This document shows positions 50,174 to 58,628 of a stretch of DNA of 64,000 nt, piece by piece. Source of the DNA: Methyloligella sp. GTDB taxonomy: Bacteria > Pseudomonadota > Alphaproteobacteria > Rhizobiales > HXMU1428-3. The notes beneath the pieces are model-generated. The model ran no database searches. It worked only from the letters and a program-made list of their open reading frames with translations, and was not told where the DNA came from. Within the stretch, counting starts at the first letter, position 1. Each line of letters opens with the position of its first letter. A program made the translations under genes and the position numbers. The stretch is from contig BQJJ01000012.1 in assembly GCA_021604645.1 (NCBI GenBank), positions 47,706 to 111,705 on the forward strand, given 5' to 3'.

Positions 50174-50234
50174 CTGCCGCTGAAGTGGCAGGCCCTTCGA
50201 CGGGCGGCGCTTGCGCCGGGCAGCTCTTGCTGCC
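50174..50234. repeat. Cluster of four GC-rich hairpins after mfd
   Basis: Consecutive inverted repeats: CTGCC/GGCAG, GCCC/GGGC, GGCG/CGCC and GGCAGC/GCTGCC, within 61 bases. The stretch is much richer in G and C than its surroundings. No T run follows, so it is not a simple terminator. Confidence 0.6.
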
Positions 50235-50362
50235 ATGTCCGTGCTCTGAAGTAGATCACTTCCTTCTTCGGAAAGGTGCTTTGAAACGTTTTTTATAAAT
50301 TCAATGCTATGTGACATGCGCCAGGGACAAAACTTATGAATTATAGGTGTTCGGCTTCTATT

Positions 50363-51766
50363 TTAAGCGGCGTCTTCTTCTTTGACTTGATTTGATGATT
50401 TGTCTTTTTGTTCATTGTGTTTTTTCAGGAATTCATCGGCACTTTGCTCGCCATTATATTCTGTGATTTCTGCGTTAAGATTGACTGTCATTGGGGAGCA
50501 GTCACTTTCGCAGATGAATTTTGTTTGTTTTAAAATTCCTTCAACGCGCTGAACTACATTGATGGCTTGCTTTTGATTTGTGTTTGGAAGAGTGAGTACA
50601 AATTTTCGGCCTGAGATTCTTGAAAGGAGATCTTCTCCACGATTGATCGTCATTAGAATTTCGGAGACCTGCCTTAAGACTTGATCACCAGATGCAAAAC
50701 CATAATCTCTGTTTATTTCTTCAATGTTTTCAATTGAAATGGAGATGAGAGAGAATTTGTTACTTAATGGTAGATATTCTTCTAACAAGTAATCTAAATG
50801 TTCTCTGAAATAGCTATATGTATAGAGCCCTGTGAGGGCGTCATTTGTTGGGATGTGACGTGCTTCTAGATATGTTTTTGCAAGAGTATCTCTAAAACGG
50901 TGTTCTTGGATTAACGCTTTCGTGCGTAAGACAAGCTCATTTTTATTTAAAGGTGCTTCAATAAAGTCTGTTACCCCGGCTTCATATGGAATGTGGCTAT
51001 CTGATAGTTTGGATGGATGTGCAACAAGTAAAATAGGCAATGAATAAAGGTCAGTGTTCATACGCACGGTTTCGATGAATTCCAAGTATCTTGCTGGGTT
51101 TCTTCCGCCATTAATAATGAGAATATCAAATTTGTCTCTTTCTAAATAATCAAAGGCAGCTTGAGTGGATAGAGCGCCAACGAGGGTTGCGATTGGAGAG
51201 AGAGTTTCTTCAATTCTTGAAAAGCCGTTTGGCCTGCCAGTTACCAAAAGGGTTGAGTTTTCATGGGAGATGAAAGATGAGCGATTGTATTTTTGGGTAA
51301 GCCCATATTGCTCATTGATCGCGCTACGGCGATTTAATTCTTTATCCATTGTATCCAGTCTAACAAGTGATTTAAGACGGGATATTATTGAAGGAACTCT
51401 TATAGGGCCAAAAAGAAGATCATTAAATGAGTGATTGAAGATTTCTTTGGTTTGATCGCAAATTGAATTTGAAATGCCAATACTGAGAATTTTAATGGTG
51501 CTTGTTGCTGGATTGTTTTTGATGGTTTCTGCAAGTTTGTTGCATTTTAAAAAACCAGTCTCTTCTGACAAACCTTCAAGGTTGAAGATGAGGATGTCGT
51601 GTGCGTGGGCTTGTTTTAAAGCTGAGGCTAGATCTTGAAAAGTGGTATCAATCGTTTTGAAACCAGATTGGTTTATGGCGTTCATCAATTTTTGTTGCTG
51701 GTTTGAGGCTGTATTGCTTGAGCCAACAAGTATGACTGTGTTTTTCTCGGTCATTTGATGTTCCAT
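50363..51766 (-). CDS. PleD-like protein with degenerate receivers and degenerate GGDEF domain
   Basis: 467 residues. Two receiver-like domains (about 8-130 and 165-285) precede a GGDEF-type domain (about 305-440, NDALTGLYTYSYFREHLDYLL). The layout is that of PleD. The catalytic GGDEF is replaced by SGRKF, but RxxD (RGED) lies exactly five residues before it, where the inhibitory site of PleD sits. In the receivers the phospho-Asp is Asn in both (ILIFNLEG and ILIINGG), and the acidic pair is absent. It is probably not a cyclase, and may be a c-di-GMP receptor or scaffold; that is inference. It ends the minus-strand set begun by two ligase-type genes, 63 nt downstream of the nearer one. Confidence 0.85.
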   Translation of the reverse strand: MEHQMTEKNTVILVGSSNTASNQQQKLMNAINQSGFKTIDTTFQDLASALKQAHAHDILIFNLEGLSEETGFLKCNKLAETIKNNPATSTIKILSIGISNSICDQTKEIFNHSFNDLLFGPIRVPSIISRLKSLVRLDTMDKELNRRSAINEQYGLTQKYNRSSFISHENSTLLVTGRPNGFSRIEETLSPIATLVGALSTQAAFDYLERDKFDILIINGGRNPARYLEFIETVRMNTDLYSLPILLVAHPSKLSDSHIPYEAGVTDFIEAPLNKNELVLRTKALIQEHRFRDTLAKTYLEARHIPTNDALTGLYTYSYFREHLDYLLEEYLPLSNKFSLISISIENIEEINRDYGFASGDQVLRQVSEILMTINRGEDLLSRISGRKFVLTLPNTNQKQAINVVQRVEGILKQTKFICESDCSPMTVNLNAEITEYNGEQSADEFLKKHNEQKDKSSNQVKEEDAA

Positions 51767-51829
51767 AATTTAAAAATCCACTCCAAACTATTGCATTATT
51801 TCCTTTAAAAACTGGTAATTTTACAGGGG

Positions 51830-53437
51830 TTAAGGTGCCAAATTATTTAATTCTTTTCGAATTATTTTTCCGGCTAAGTTGCGGGGGAGTTTTTTTATGA
51901 AATGAAAGGATTTGGGGTGTTTGTAAGGTGCTAAAGTGTCCTGCAGTGATGTTTTTAGGTCATCTAGGACGCAGGTTTTGCTCAAAGTTTCATCTTTTAA
52001 AACGATTAAGGCCGTAATGATTGATAAATCATCACGTATTTGATTTTCAAAAACGGCGGCTTCAGAAATTTCTTTATGTGAGTTTAATATGGTTTCAATT
52101 TCCTGAGGTGAAACTCGGTATCCTTGCGCATTCATGACGTCATCTGCCCGGCCTAAATGTGTTAGATAGTTGTTTTCATCAATGATGCCTCTATCACCGG
52201 TGATGAACCAATCTCCACAAAACGCATTTTTCATCTCCTCTGGTCTGTTCCAATATTTAAGCATCAGACCTGGGTCAGATTTATGGATGACTATTAATCC
52301 TTCATCACCTTTTTTGCACTCAATTGGTGTTTTAGGGGATGGCTTTCCTTTAAGAAATGTCTTTTCTTTAAGAGCTGGCTCTTCTTTAAGAATAGTGACG
52401 ATGCGGCCTTGCTGTATCTGTCCTTTGGTTTTTGGGATGTTCTTGATCCCCATTGTCGTTGAGACATATGTGGAAATTTCACTTTGGCCTAAGGCTTCAT
52501 ATAGTTTTGTGCCTGTTTGCTTTTGCCATTCATTGTGTAAGCCTTCATTTAAAGCTTCACCGGCGGTTAATCCATGGCGCAGTGTTTGTAGATCCTCTGG
52601 TGTTGGTTCCGCATATTTTAAGATTTGTCTGTAAACGCCGGGGACGGCTGCGAATATTGTTGCGCCATGAGCTTTGATTAATTCTGTCCAGAGGTCTGGT
52701 GTTTTTTCCTTAGAGGTTTGTGCTGAATAGACTAAAGCGGTTGCGCCCCAAATCCATGGATCCATGAGGCCTACGCCTAATGTATATGTCCAATTAAATT
52801 CACCAGCGTGGAGGACAATGTCCTCTTTATTCATTTGGTGCCAACCTGCTTGCATTGGCAAGCGGCCTTTGATGACACGCTGGGCATGTAACACACCTTT
52901 TGGTTTGTTGGTTGTGCCTGATGAATAAATTAAAAAAGCGGGATCATCCTCATAAGTTTTTGCATAAGAGAGAGGTTGTGATTTTTCCAGGAAAGATAGA
53001 ATGTCATCTTCAGTAATTTGTTCAACATGATGTTGGAGGTCCGTTGGCATTTTCAAGTTCGCTGATACGGCGCAGTGTTTGGCGCCTGTATCTTTCAAAA
53101 AGAAGGAGACTTCTTTGGCTGTCAGCCCCGGAGAGAGAGGGATGGGGACTATGCCGGCTGCTATTGCTCCAAAAAAAGTAAGCGCAAATGGTGTATCACT
53201 TCTTAGGCGAAGAGGAAGAAAGTCACCTGGATGTAGCCCTTTGTTTAAGAGGCCATGCGCTATGTTTCTAATGGCGTGGTCCAAGTCGCTATAGGTCCAG
53301 CTATTGGGTAGTGAATTTTGGGGATTTTTACTTATGATTTTAAGGGCAACAGCGTCTGGGTTTTGTATAGCTCTTTGACCAACTGTGAATTCACTCAAGT
53401 TGAAGGGAGCTTCTTTTGAAGATGCAACGTTTTTCAT
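51830..53437 (-). CDS. Acyl-CoA synthetase / AMP-dependent ligase (intact)
   Basis: 535 residues from the chosen ATG. All the adenylation motifs are intact: P-loop LIYSSGTTNKPKGVLH, LGQSEIS, WFITGDRG, HLGRADDVMNAQGYRVSPQEIE and the C-terminal RNLAGKIIRKEL with the catalytic Lys. The layout resembles benzoate-CoA and medium-chain acyl-CoA ligases; a charged insert near 370-400 (KEEPALKEKTFLKGKPSPK) is unusual. The substrate is not clear. The ATG has AAGGAG nine bases before it; the longer GTG frame starts inside the hairpin repeat and is unlikely. It lies downstream of the degenerate ligase paralogue, with the repeats between them. Confidence 0.88.
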   Translation of the reverse strand: MKNVASSKEAPFNLSEFTVGQRAIQNPDAVALKIISKNPQNSLPNSWTYSDLDHAIRNIAHGLLNKGLHPGDFLPLRLRSDTPFALTFFGAIAAGIVPIPLSPGLTAKEVSFFLKDTGAKHCAVSANLKMPTDLQHHVEQITEDDILSFLEKSQPLSYAKTYEDDPAFLIYSSGTTNKPKGVLHAQRVIKGRLPMQAGWHQMNKEDIVLHAGEFNWTYTLGVGLMDPWIWGATALVYSAQTSKEKTPDLWTELIKAHGATIFAAVPGVYRQILKYAEPTPEDLQTLRHGLTAGEALNEGLHNEWQKQTGTKLYEALGQSEISTYVSTTMGIKNIPKTKGQIQQGRIVTILKEEPALKEKTFLKGKPSPKTPIECKKGDEGLIVIHKSDPGLMLKYWNRPEEMKNAFCGDWFITGDRGIIDENNYLTHLGRADDVMNAQGYRVSPQEIETILNSHKEISEAAVFENQIRDDLSIITALIVLKDETLSKTCVLDDLKTSLQDTLAPYKHPKSFHFIKKLPRNLAGKIIRKELNNLAP

Positions 53438-53445
53438 TTTTAAGT

Positions 53446-53606
53446 GCTCCTTCTGGTTACCCACAATGCAACCGTCGCATTTAAGTGCTCCTTTAGTTTG
53501 CTTTTTCTGTACTTCAGATGCTCTTTCTTAGTGTGCGTTCAGTTGCCCCCCTGCAAGCGGCACAAGCATCCGCAAATTATGCTTCAGATGCCCACAATGC
53601 ATCCGT
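53446..53606 (-). repeat. Array of hairpin repeats between the two ligase genes
   Basis: Three related stem-loops. Copy B (53446-53477) is nearly identical to copy A at 37830. Copy C (53581-53606) has arms GATGC / GCATC around CCACAAT. Copy D (53540-53557) has TTGC / GCAA around CCCCCCT. Copies A and C show paired changes in both arms, as expected if the stem is conserved. Another fragment, CACAAGCATCCG, lies at 53561-53572. The sequence TTTAAGTGCTCCTT occurs twice 41 bases apart (53439 and 53480), carrying on the minus strand two AAGGAG sites. Confidence 0.7.
53457..53480 (-). other. Possible leader peptide MRRLHCG inside the hairpin
   Basis: On the minus strand AAAGGAGCACTTAA leads into an ATG opening a seven-codon frame (MRRLHCG then TAA). 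It overlaps hairpin copy B and ends 19 bases before the ligase ATG. The ligase's own AAGGAG lies between. Translation of this leader could influence the hairpin, but it may be a by-product of a local duplication. Confidence 0.3.
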
Positions 53607-53650
53607 ATTAGCAATTGCCGTGTATACCCATCTTGTAATTGGGTGTTGAG

Positions 53651-55303
53651 CTAGCCAAAGTTTAATATGGCTTGGCGTTCAATGAAGCCTTCTGCGGATC
53701 TTGGGATTTCCTCAACTGTGACAAGCTTTTCAGGTATCTTTGCGGGTGAAATTTGTTGGTCTAATAGAAATTGTTTGAATTCTTCATAGGATAGGGTTTC
53801 TTCAGGAGAAGGGATTATCGCTGCAAATAAGCGTTCCCCTAAAGCCGGGTCTTTTATAGAAAATGCTGCTGCATCTACGAAACCTGGGTACTGTTGGTAA
53901 ATTTTATCAAGTTCAGTGCCATTTAAAAGAGTGCTGCCGTAATAAATCTCATCTCTCGATGGAGTGACTTTTAGCATTGTCATGCCTTGATCAATGATTT
54001 TTACAGCTAAGTTGGACTTTTCCCAATGAGTATCAAAATTGCTCAATTGGGTGGTTGTCATGACTGGTTGCCAGTCAGTAAAACCAACAGCCATACCATT
54101 TAATTCTAAACGTCCTTTGAGCGTCTCATTTTCGTCGCCGGCCTTTTGTGCAGCGCCTTGTATACGTGTTTCTATAAAGGGTGGGTTTAATTCCTCACCA
54201 TTCGTACCTGGCTGTGAACCAAGGCACACTTCACCGATTTGGATGATCTGGTCATCTCTATTTTTGTGCTTATGCTGTGCGTAAATGCATAATCCATTTA
54301 AATTATAGATATGGGTTTCTTGTGCGTTCAGCTTAACTTTAGGTAGTTTTTCAGGCAATTTATATGGAGTTGGTGAAACCAATGCCAAATGCGGGTGTTG
54401 TGCCACTTCAGAAAAACTTTGCATAAATGCCTTGTCAAGTTTTTCTCCAAGAGATTGAGGGATGACAGTTAGATTGATGTTGTGTTCTTTTATCCGCGTT
54501 ATTATTGGGGCAATTTTTAATGAGCCTGCAATGTGAAGTGTGCCAGCTTCCAAGATCCAAGGTAGTAATGTGGTTACTAGCCCTGTTAGGTTGGTTGGTG
54601 CATATGTTGATAGGATCTTTGGTGCAGACTGAAGTTTGATTTCGGAGCTCACAATATGGGCGTTTGCCATCAACTGGATGTGAGTGTATGCAACGGGATC
54701 AACTAGAGATGTTTCTGCATCAACACAGCTTCTTGTCCAACCTATGAATGCGACTTGCTCTCCAGAGCGTGTGATTAAAACTTCCGGGCTTTCATCGGCT
54801 GTTATGTCCGTTGTGATTGTTGTTGTGAGGTCAGGTAATGGAGTGACACCATCTGTTAAATTATTCCCAAGGCCATAAATAAAACGGATGCTGGTGTGGG
54901 CGGCTGCTATTTCAAACATTGTTTCAAAGGGATTATGATCAAGAACCGCTTGGTGAGCTATGATAGCGCGTGGTTTTAATTTTTCTAATGCTGCTTCTAT
55001 TTCCACTTTTCTCCAATGGGAGGGAAGCAGGCAGGGAACTAGCCCTGCGTTTAGAATAGCTAATAAAATAAGCGGGGTTTCTGCAATGTTTGGTAATTGG
55101 ACCACAACAATGTCGCCATCTGCAAATTGAGCTTGACGCAGGAAAGCAGCTGTATGGCGGATATAACGTGCTGATTGTTTGTATGTCAGCTCATCTATTG
55201 AGTTTAACCCGAGACGCTCTCTGTTAGCACTATCCGTGATGGCGAGGTCGTCTGCTTTTTTTTCAGCGTGAGAAAGAAAAATAGTATCAATAGTCTGGCT
55301 CAT
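53651..55303 (-). CDS. Acyl-CoA-ligase-fold protein without catalytic motifs
   Basis: 550 residues. The N-terminal half clearly has the ANL fold (LTYKQSARYIRHTAAFLRQAQFADGDIVVVQLPNIAETPLILLAILNAGLVPCLLP). The phosphate loop SSGTTxxPKG is replaced by IGWTRSCVDAETS, the TGD motif is missing (GFTDWQPVM), and the C-terminal region reads RSAEGFIERQ where the catalytic Lys should be. The frame is open throughout with normal composition, so it is not a recent pseudogene. It lies upstream of the intact ligase and may be its partner, as a binding or scaffold subunit; that is inference. It could also be a domain diverged to other chemistry. Confidence 0.8.
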   Translation of the reverse strand: MSQTIDTIFLSHAEKKADDLAITDSANRERLGLNSIDELTYKQSARYIRHTAAFLRQAQFADGDIVVVQLPNIAETPLILLAILNAGLVPCLLPSHWRKVEIEAALEKLKPRAIIAHQAVLDHNPFETMFEIAAAHTSIRFIYGLGNNLTDGVTPLPDLTTTITTDITADESPEVLITRSGEQVAFIGWTRSCVDAETSLVDPVAYTHIQLMANAHIVSSEIKLQSAPKILSTYAPTNLTGLVTTLLPWILEAGTLHIAGSLKIAPIITRIKEHNINLTVIPQSLGEKLDKAFMQSFSEVAQHPHLALVSPTPYKLPEKLPKVKLNAQETHIYNLNGLCIYAQHKHKNRDDQIIQIGEVCLGSQPGTNGEELNPPFIETRIQGAAQKAGDENETLKGRLELNGMAVGFTDWQPVMTTTQLSNFDTHWEKSNLAVKIIDQGMTMLKVTPSRDEIYYGSTLLNGTELDKIYQQYPGFVDAAAFSIKDPALGERLFAAIIPSPEETLSYEEFKQFLLDQQISPAKIPEKLVTVEEIPRSAEGFIERQAILNFG

Positions 55304-55566
55304 TTAGGTGTCCATGTTTCGATGTACATTTAAACATGTACAGGGCTTTCAAGTTTGCCATTGAGCCTCATAGCCATGCGGTTCTGAGGTTTTTTATCCG
55401 AACTATAGATGTACCATTTTTCTTGTTTTAATCGTCAGTTTTGCCTTTGAAATAGCTGAGTTTTACACAAATTTGTCTTTTAGATTGCTCTTTTGAAGTT
55501 TTTAAAGCCATTCAACGGTAATTTAAATTTGCTTTTGAGAGTTCCAGCTTTGTTTGTTTGAGAGTT

Positions 55567-57420
55567 TTAATTTTTAGACTTAATTCTTTTGTCCCACCAG
55601 AAATCAAGTAAAGAGCCATAAAAAGAGGCTTTTTCAGGGTGTCCTAAATAGGCGCGATGGGCTAACCATTGCCCCTTTAAATGAAAGAGGGGGATGACGT
55701 AATCGCCTGCAAGTAGGAGGCGATCAAGACTTCTAACACTTGAAATGAACGTGTTTTGATCTTTCGCTGCTAGAAGTGCATCTATGGCATCGTCAATCTG
55801 AGGGTTTTTGATGCCTGCAAAATTATAAGAACCTTCGGTTGTTGCTTGTTTTGAACTCCAACGGAATAGTTGCTCATTACCGGGGGACAGAGAGCCGGAC
55901 CAATTGTTTTGGATCATATCAAAATCGAAACTTGATTTGCGTTTTTGATATTGAGTTGTATCCACCTGTCTGACGATGGCTTTAACGCCAATGAGTTTCA
56001 AATTTTCTATATAGCTTAGCAGTAAGGCTTCTTGAGATTTGGTCACTGTCATGATTTCAAACTCAAAAGGTTCGCTTGTTGATTGATTGATCATTTTACC
56101 GTCAACCAATTTATAGCCGGCTTTTTTAAAGAGTTTCATGGCTTTGCGAATGTGCTTACGGCTAAGATTGGAACTTCTGTTGACGGGGAGTTTATAATCT
56201 CCATTCCATAGGTCTGTATGCTCACTTTCGAATTTGGTGCCTAAAATTTGTTGCTCTATATCATCTACTTTCACTCCAATCGAAGATAGGGTTGATCTAT
56301 CGAAATAGCTCTTTGTTCTGCTATATAGGCCATGATAAAGCTGACGATTGATGCCTTCGAAATTAAACATGGATATCAGTGCTTTACGGATATCTTGTTC
56401 TTTAAAAATTGGTCGTCTTGTATTGAAAACCAGGGCAGACATGCCAGAGGGGATTTTTAATGCAAATTCCTTTTTTAATACGCGACCATCTCTAATGGCG
56501 TTGAAGTTATATGATTTAGACCATTTGCCGGGATCGTTTTCATATTGGACATCATGCAGGCCCTTTTTAAAGGCTTCGAATAGGGAGTTTGCATCACGGT
56601 AATAGGTGAATTTTATTTGATCAAAATTATAGCGGCCTTTGTTCACAGGTAAGTCTTTGGCCCAGTGATTTGGGTTGCGTTTGTAGGTAATGAATTTACC
56701 TGGATCAATTTCAGAAATTGTATAAGGGCCAGAACCGAGTGGAAGCTTTAGATTTGAAGCTTTAAATTGCTCCTTGGTCATTGCGTGTTTGGGCAGGATT
56801 GGCATGAGCCCCATAATGAGTGGCATTTCACGATCAATTTTGCCATCAGCGCTGGGTTTGAAGGTGAACTTAATGCCGTTTTTACCGATTTTTTCAACTT
56901 TGCTGACCTTGCTGTAATAGGTCCTGTGGTTTGGTCTTCCGTTTTCCCTCAATAATTTATGCGTAAAAATAACATCTTCAGTTGTGATCTGTTTGCCATC
57001 AGAAAATTTGGCTGAATTATTGAGGTAGAACGTTATGTAAGAGCGGTCTTCTGCTAGATCTATTTTCTCTGCAATCAAACCATAAAGAGAAAATGGCTCA
57101 TCTAATGCTCTGCCTAACAAGCTTTCGTATATATAGCCGCGTACACCTGCTCCAGCGCCGCCTCTGATGTTTAGTGGGTTCATATTTGTGAACGTTCCCA
57201 TGACACCGAGGTTTAAATCTCCCCCTTTTGGAGCATTTGGGCTGGCATAATCAAAATTTGGAAAGCTATTCTCGTACTTTAGGGTGCCATGCATGGAAAT
57301 GCCGTGGCGCTTTTTTGTCTCAGTTTGGTCTTTTGCATTGATTGTTATCGTATTGTGAAATAAGAGTGAGGTTGTAAAAATACTCAATAAAATCAGCTTC
57401 TTAATGTTTATTTTTGCCAT
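55567..57420 (-). CDS. Extracellular solute-binding protein family 5 (YejA-like)
   Basis: 617 residues. Signal peptide (IKKLILLSIFTTSLLFHNTITINA), then the family 5 peptide-binding fold. The opening HGISMHGTLKYENSFPNFDYASPNAPKGGDLNLG and FNPLNIRG-like MNPLNIRGGAGAG are typical of YejA, the microcin C and peptide-binding component. KFSDGKQITTEDVIFTHKLL and the C-terminal LHLKGQWLAHRAYLGHP-type segment fit. It would bind peptides or related solutes in the periplasm. No yejB, yejE or yejF genes follow in the window, so it is an orphan or its permease lies elsewhere. Confidence 0.88.
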   Translation of the reverse strand: MAKINIKKLILLSIFTTSLLFHNTITINAKDQTETKKRHGISMHGTLKYENSFPNFDYASPNAPKGGDLNLGVMGTFTNMNPLNIRGGAGAGVRGYIYESLLGRALDEPFSLYGLIAEKIDLAEDRSYITFYLNNSAKFSDGKQITTEDVIFTHKLLRENGRPNHRTYYSKVSKVEKIGKNGIKFTFKPSADGKIDREMPLIMGLMPILPKHAMTKEQFKASNLKLPLGSGPYTISEIDPGKFITYKRNPNHWAKDLPVNKGRYNFDQIKFTYYRDANSLFEAFKKGLHDVQYENDPGKWSKSYNFNAIRDGRVLKKEFALKIPSGMSALVFNTRRPIFKEQDIRKALISMFNFEGINRQLYHGLYSRTKSYFDRSTLSSIGVKVDDIEQQILGTKFESEHTDLWNGDYKLPVNRSSNLSRKHIRKAMKLFKKAGYKLVDGKMINQSTSEPFEFEIMTVTKSQEALLLSYIENLKLIGVKAIVRQVDTTQYQKRKSSFDFDMIQNNWSGSLSPGNEQLFRWSSKQATTEGSYNFAGIKNPQIDDAIDALLAAKDQNTFISSVRSLDRLLLAGDYVIPLFHLKGQWLAHRAYLGHPEKASFYGSLLDFWWDKRIKSKN

Positions 57421-57754
57421 GAGATTTCTTTCTTTTTATTCACAAATGTTATTTAAGCCGTTGTACGCGTTAATTTGATCTTTTAAAAGCTTTGAATAGA
57501 GAGTAATAAAGGAGCCATAATCTGACATTTTAATGATTTTGAGGCGCATTTTTTCGTGTCTTTCATATCACGGGGTGAAATAAACCATAAAATAGGTGTC
57601 AATAAATTCGTCTTGTCACTGGATTGCCTTATTTCGGTGTGTTCAGGGGTATAAATAATATTGTAGAATAAATTTACATAATATTATTAGATCAATTTAC
57701 TACTCAGGCCCCATACATTGAAGAGGCCAACTGTTATAGGAGAGAGGCAGAAAT
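57421..57754. other. Intergenic region with two divergent promoters
   Basis: A 334-base AT-rich gap. There is no clear operator and no open frame with a ribosome site. Confidence 0.4.
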
Positions 57755-58516
57755 ATGAGTTCGCGAATTAAACTTTGGAGCCACACTAAATTAGGGGCTC
57801 AAAAGAACCTGGTAAGCTCAAATAAAATGACTGCTACAGTTCGATTTACTGCTGCTGCATTGTTAAGTTTAGCTGTAGGCGGCATGATGCTTGGGGGCGG
57901 AACTCAAGCTTTTGCGGCGGATAAAAAGAAAGCTGCTGCTAAAGAAAAGAACGCATGGATTAAGATTTGTGACGATGTAAAACTAAAAGAAGTAAAAGCG
58001 AAAAAAGCTTCTTCTAAAAAGATTTGCATGACACATCATGAAAGCTTGAGTGCGCGCACTGGTACACCTCTTGTGTCTGCTGCTGTTCGTAATGTATCTG
58101 GTCATAAAGTTGAACGCTTTCTAGTGACTGTTCCACTTGGAATGGCTATCCCAGCTGGTGTGCACATCAAAGTTGATGAAAACAAACCTGTTAAAATCAA
58201 ATATTCATTTTGTCATGTAGCTGGTTGTGTTGCAGAAACACAAATGACACCTGATTTGATGAAGCAAATGAAAGCTGGTAAGAAAATTGTGATTGCCACT
58301 ATTGGTATTAGTGGTAAGCCAATTGGTTTTCCAATTCCATTAAACGGGTTTGGTAAAGCTTATGCAGGTAAACCAATTGACAGCAAGAAATATGCTAGTG
58401 CACGTAAAGCTATGATGCTTGATATTCGTAAGCGCCAGATTGAAGCTGCTAAAAAAGCTCAAGCTAAAAAAGATGCTGAAATTCTTAAGAACGCTGATAA
58501 CCCAAGGAAGAAATAG
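57755..58516 (+). CDS. Invasion-associated locus B (IalB) family protein
   Basis: 253 residues. A long N-terminal signal region (hydrophobic core AAALLSLAVGGMMLGG, cleavage probably after AFA) leads to the IalB domain: WIKICDDVK...KKICMTHHESLSARTGTPLVSAAVRNVSGHKVERFLVTVPLGMAIPAGV and YSFCHVAGCVAETQMTPDLMKQMKAGKKIVIATIG. The Cys pairs probably form disulfides. The C-terminus is Lys- and Ala-rich and helical. Members are periplasmic proteins of unclear role in free-living alphaproteobacteria. A ribosome site GGAGAGAGG precedes the first ATG; a second ATG at residue 25 would give a shorter signal peptide. Confidence 0.9.
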   Translation: MSSRIKLWSHTKLGAQKNLVSSNKMTATVRFTAAALLSLAVGGMMLGGGTQAFAADKKKAAAKEKNAWIKICDDVKLKEVKAKKASSKKICMTHHESLSARTGTPLVSAAVRNVSGHKVERFLVTVPLGMAIPAGVHIKVDENKPVKIKYSFCHVAGCVAETQMTPDLMKQMKAGKKIVIATIGISGKPIGFPIPLNGFGKAYAGKPIDSKKYASARKAMMLDIRKRQIEAAKKAQAKKDAEILKNADNPRKK

Positions 58517-58547
58517 ATTTAAACGTCTATCATTTTCCAGGTTGATT

Positions 58548-58587
58548 AAAAAAACGCCCCTCCAAATTTTTTGGAGGGGCGTTTTTT
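58548..58587. terminator. Bidirectional terminator between ialB and mcl
   Basis: Stem AACGCCCCTCCAAA / TTTGGAGGGGCGTT with a three-base T loop, with seven A before and six T after, so it can stop transcription from both sides. Confidence 0.93.
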
Positions 58588-58628
58588 GTTTGGATATTCT
58601 TTATTTTTGGTGTTCTGTGTTTTGAAAC

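Noticed and set aside
50093..50317. 74-codon minus-strand frame (MSHSIEFIKNVSKHL...) overlapping the mfd 3' end
   Set aside because: It crosses the hairpin cluster, overlaps the mfd coding end, has no good ribosome site and resembles no family I know; the Arg-rich middle is a consequence of the GC-rich stems.
53446..53606. CRISPR array
   Set aside because: Repeat units are unequal, spacing is irregular, there are no conserved spacers and no cas genes.
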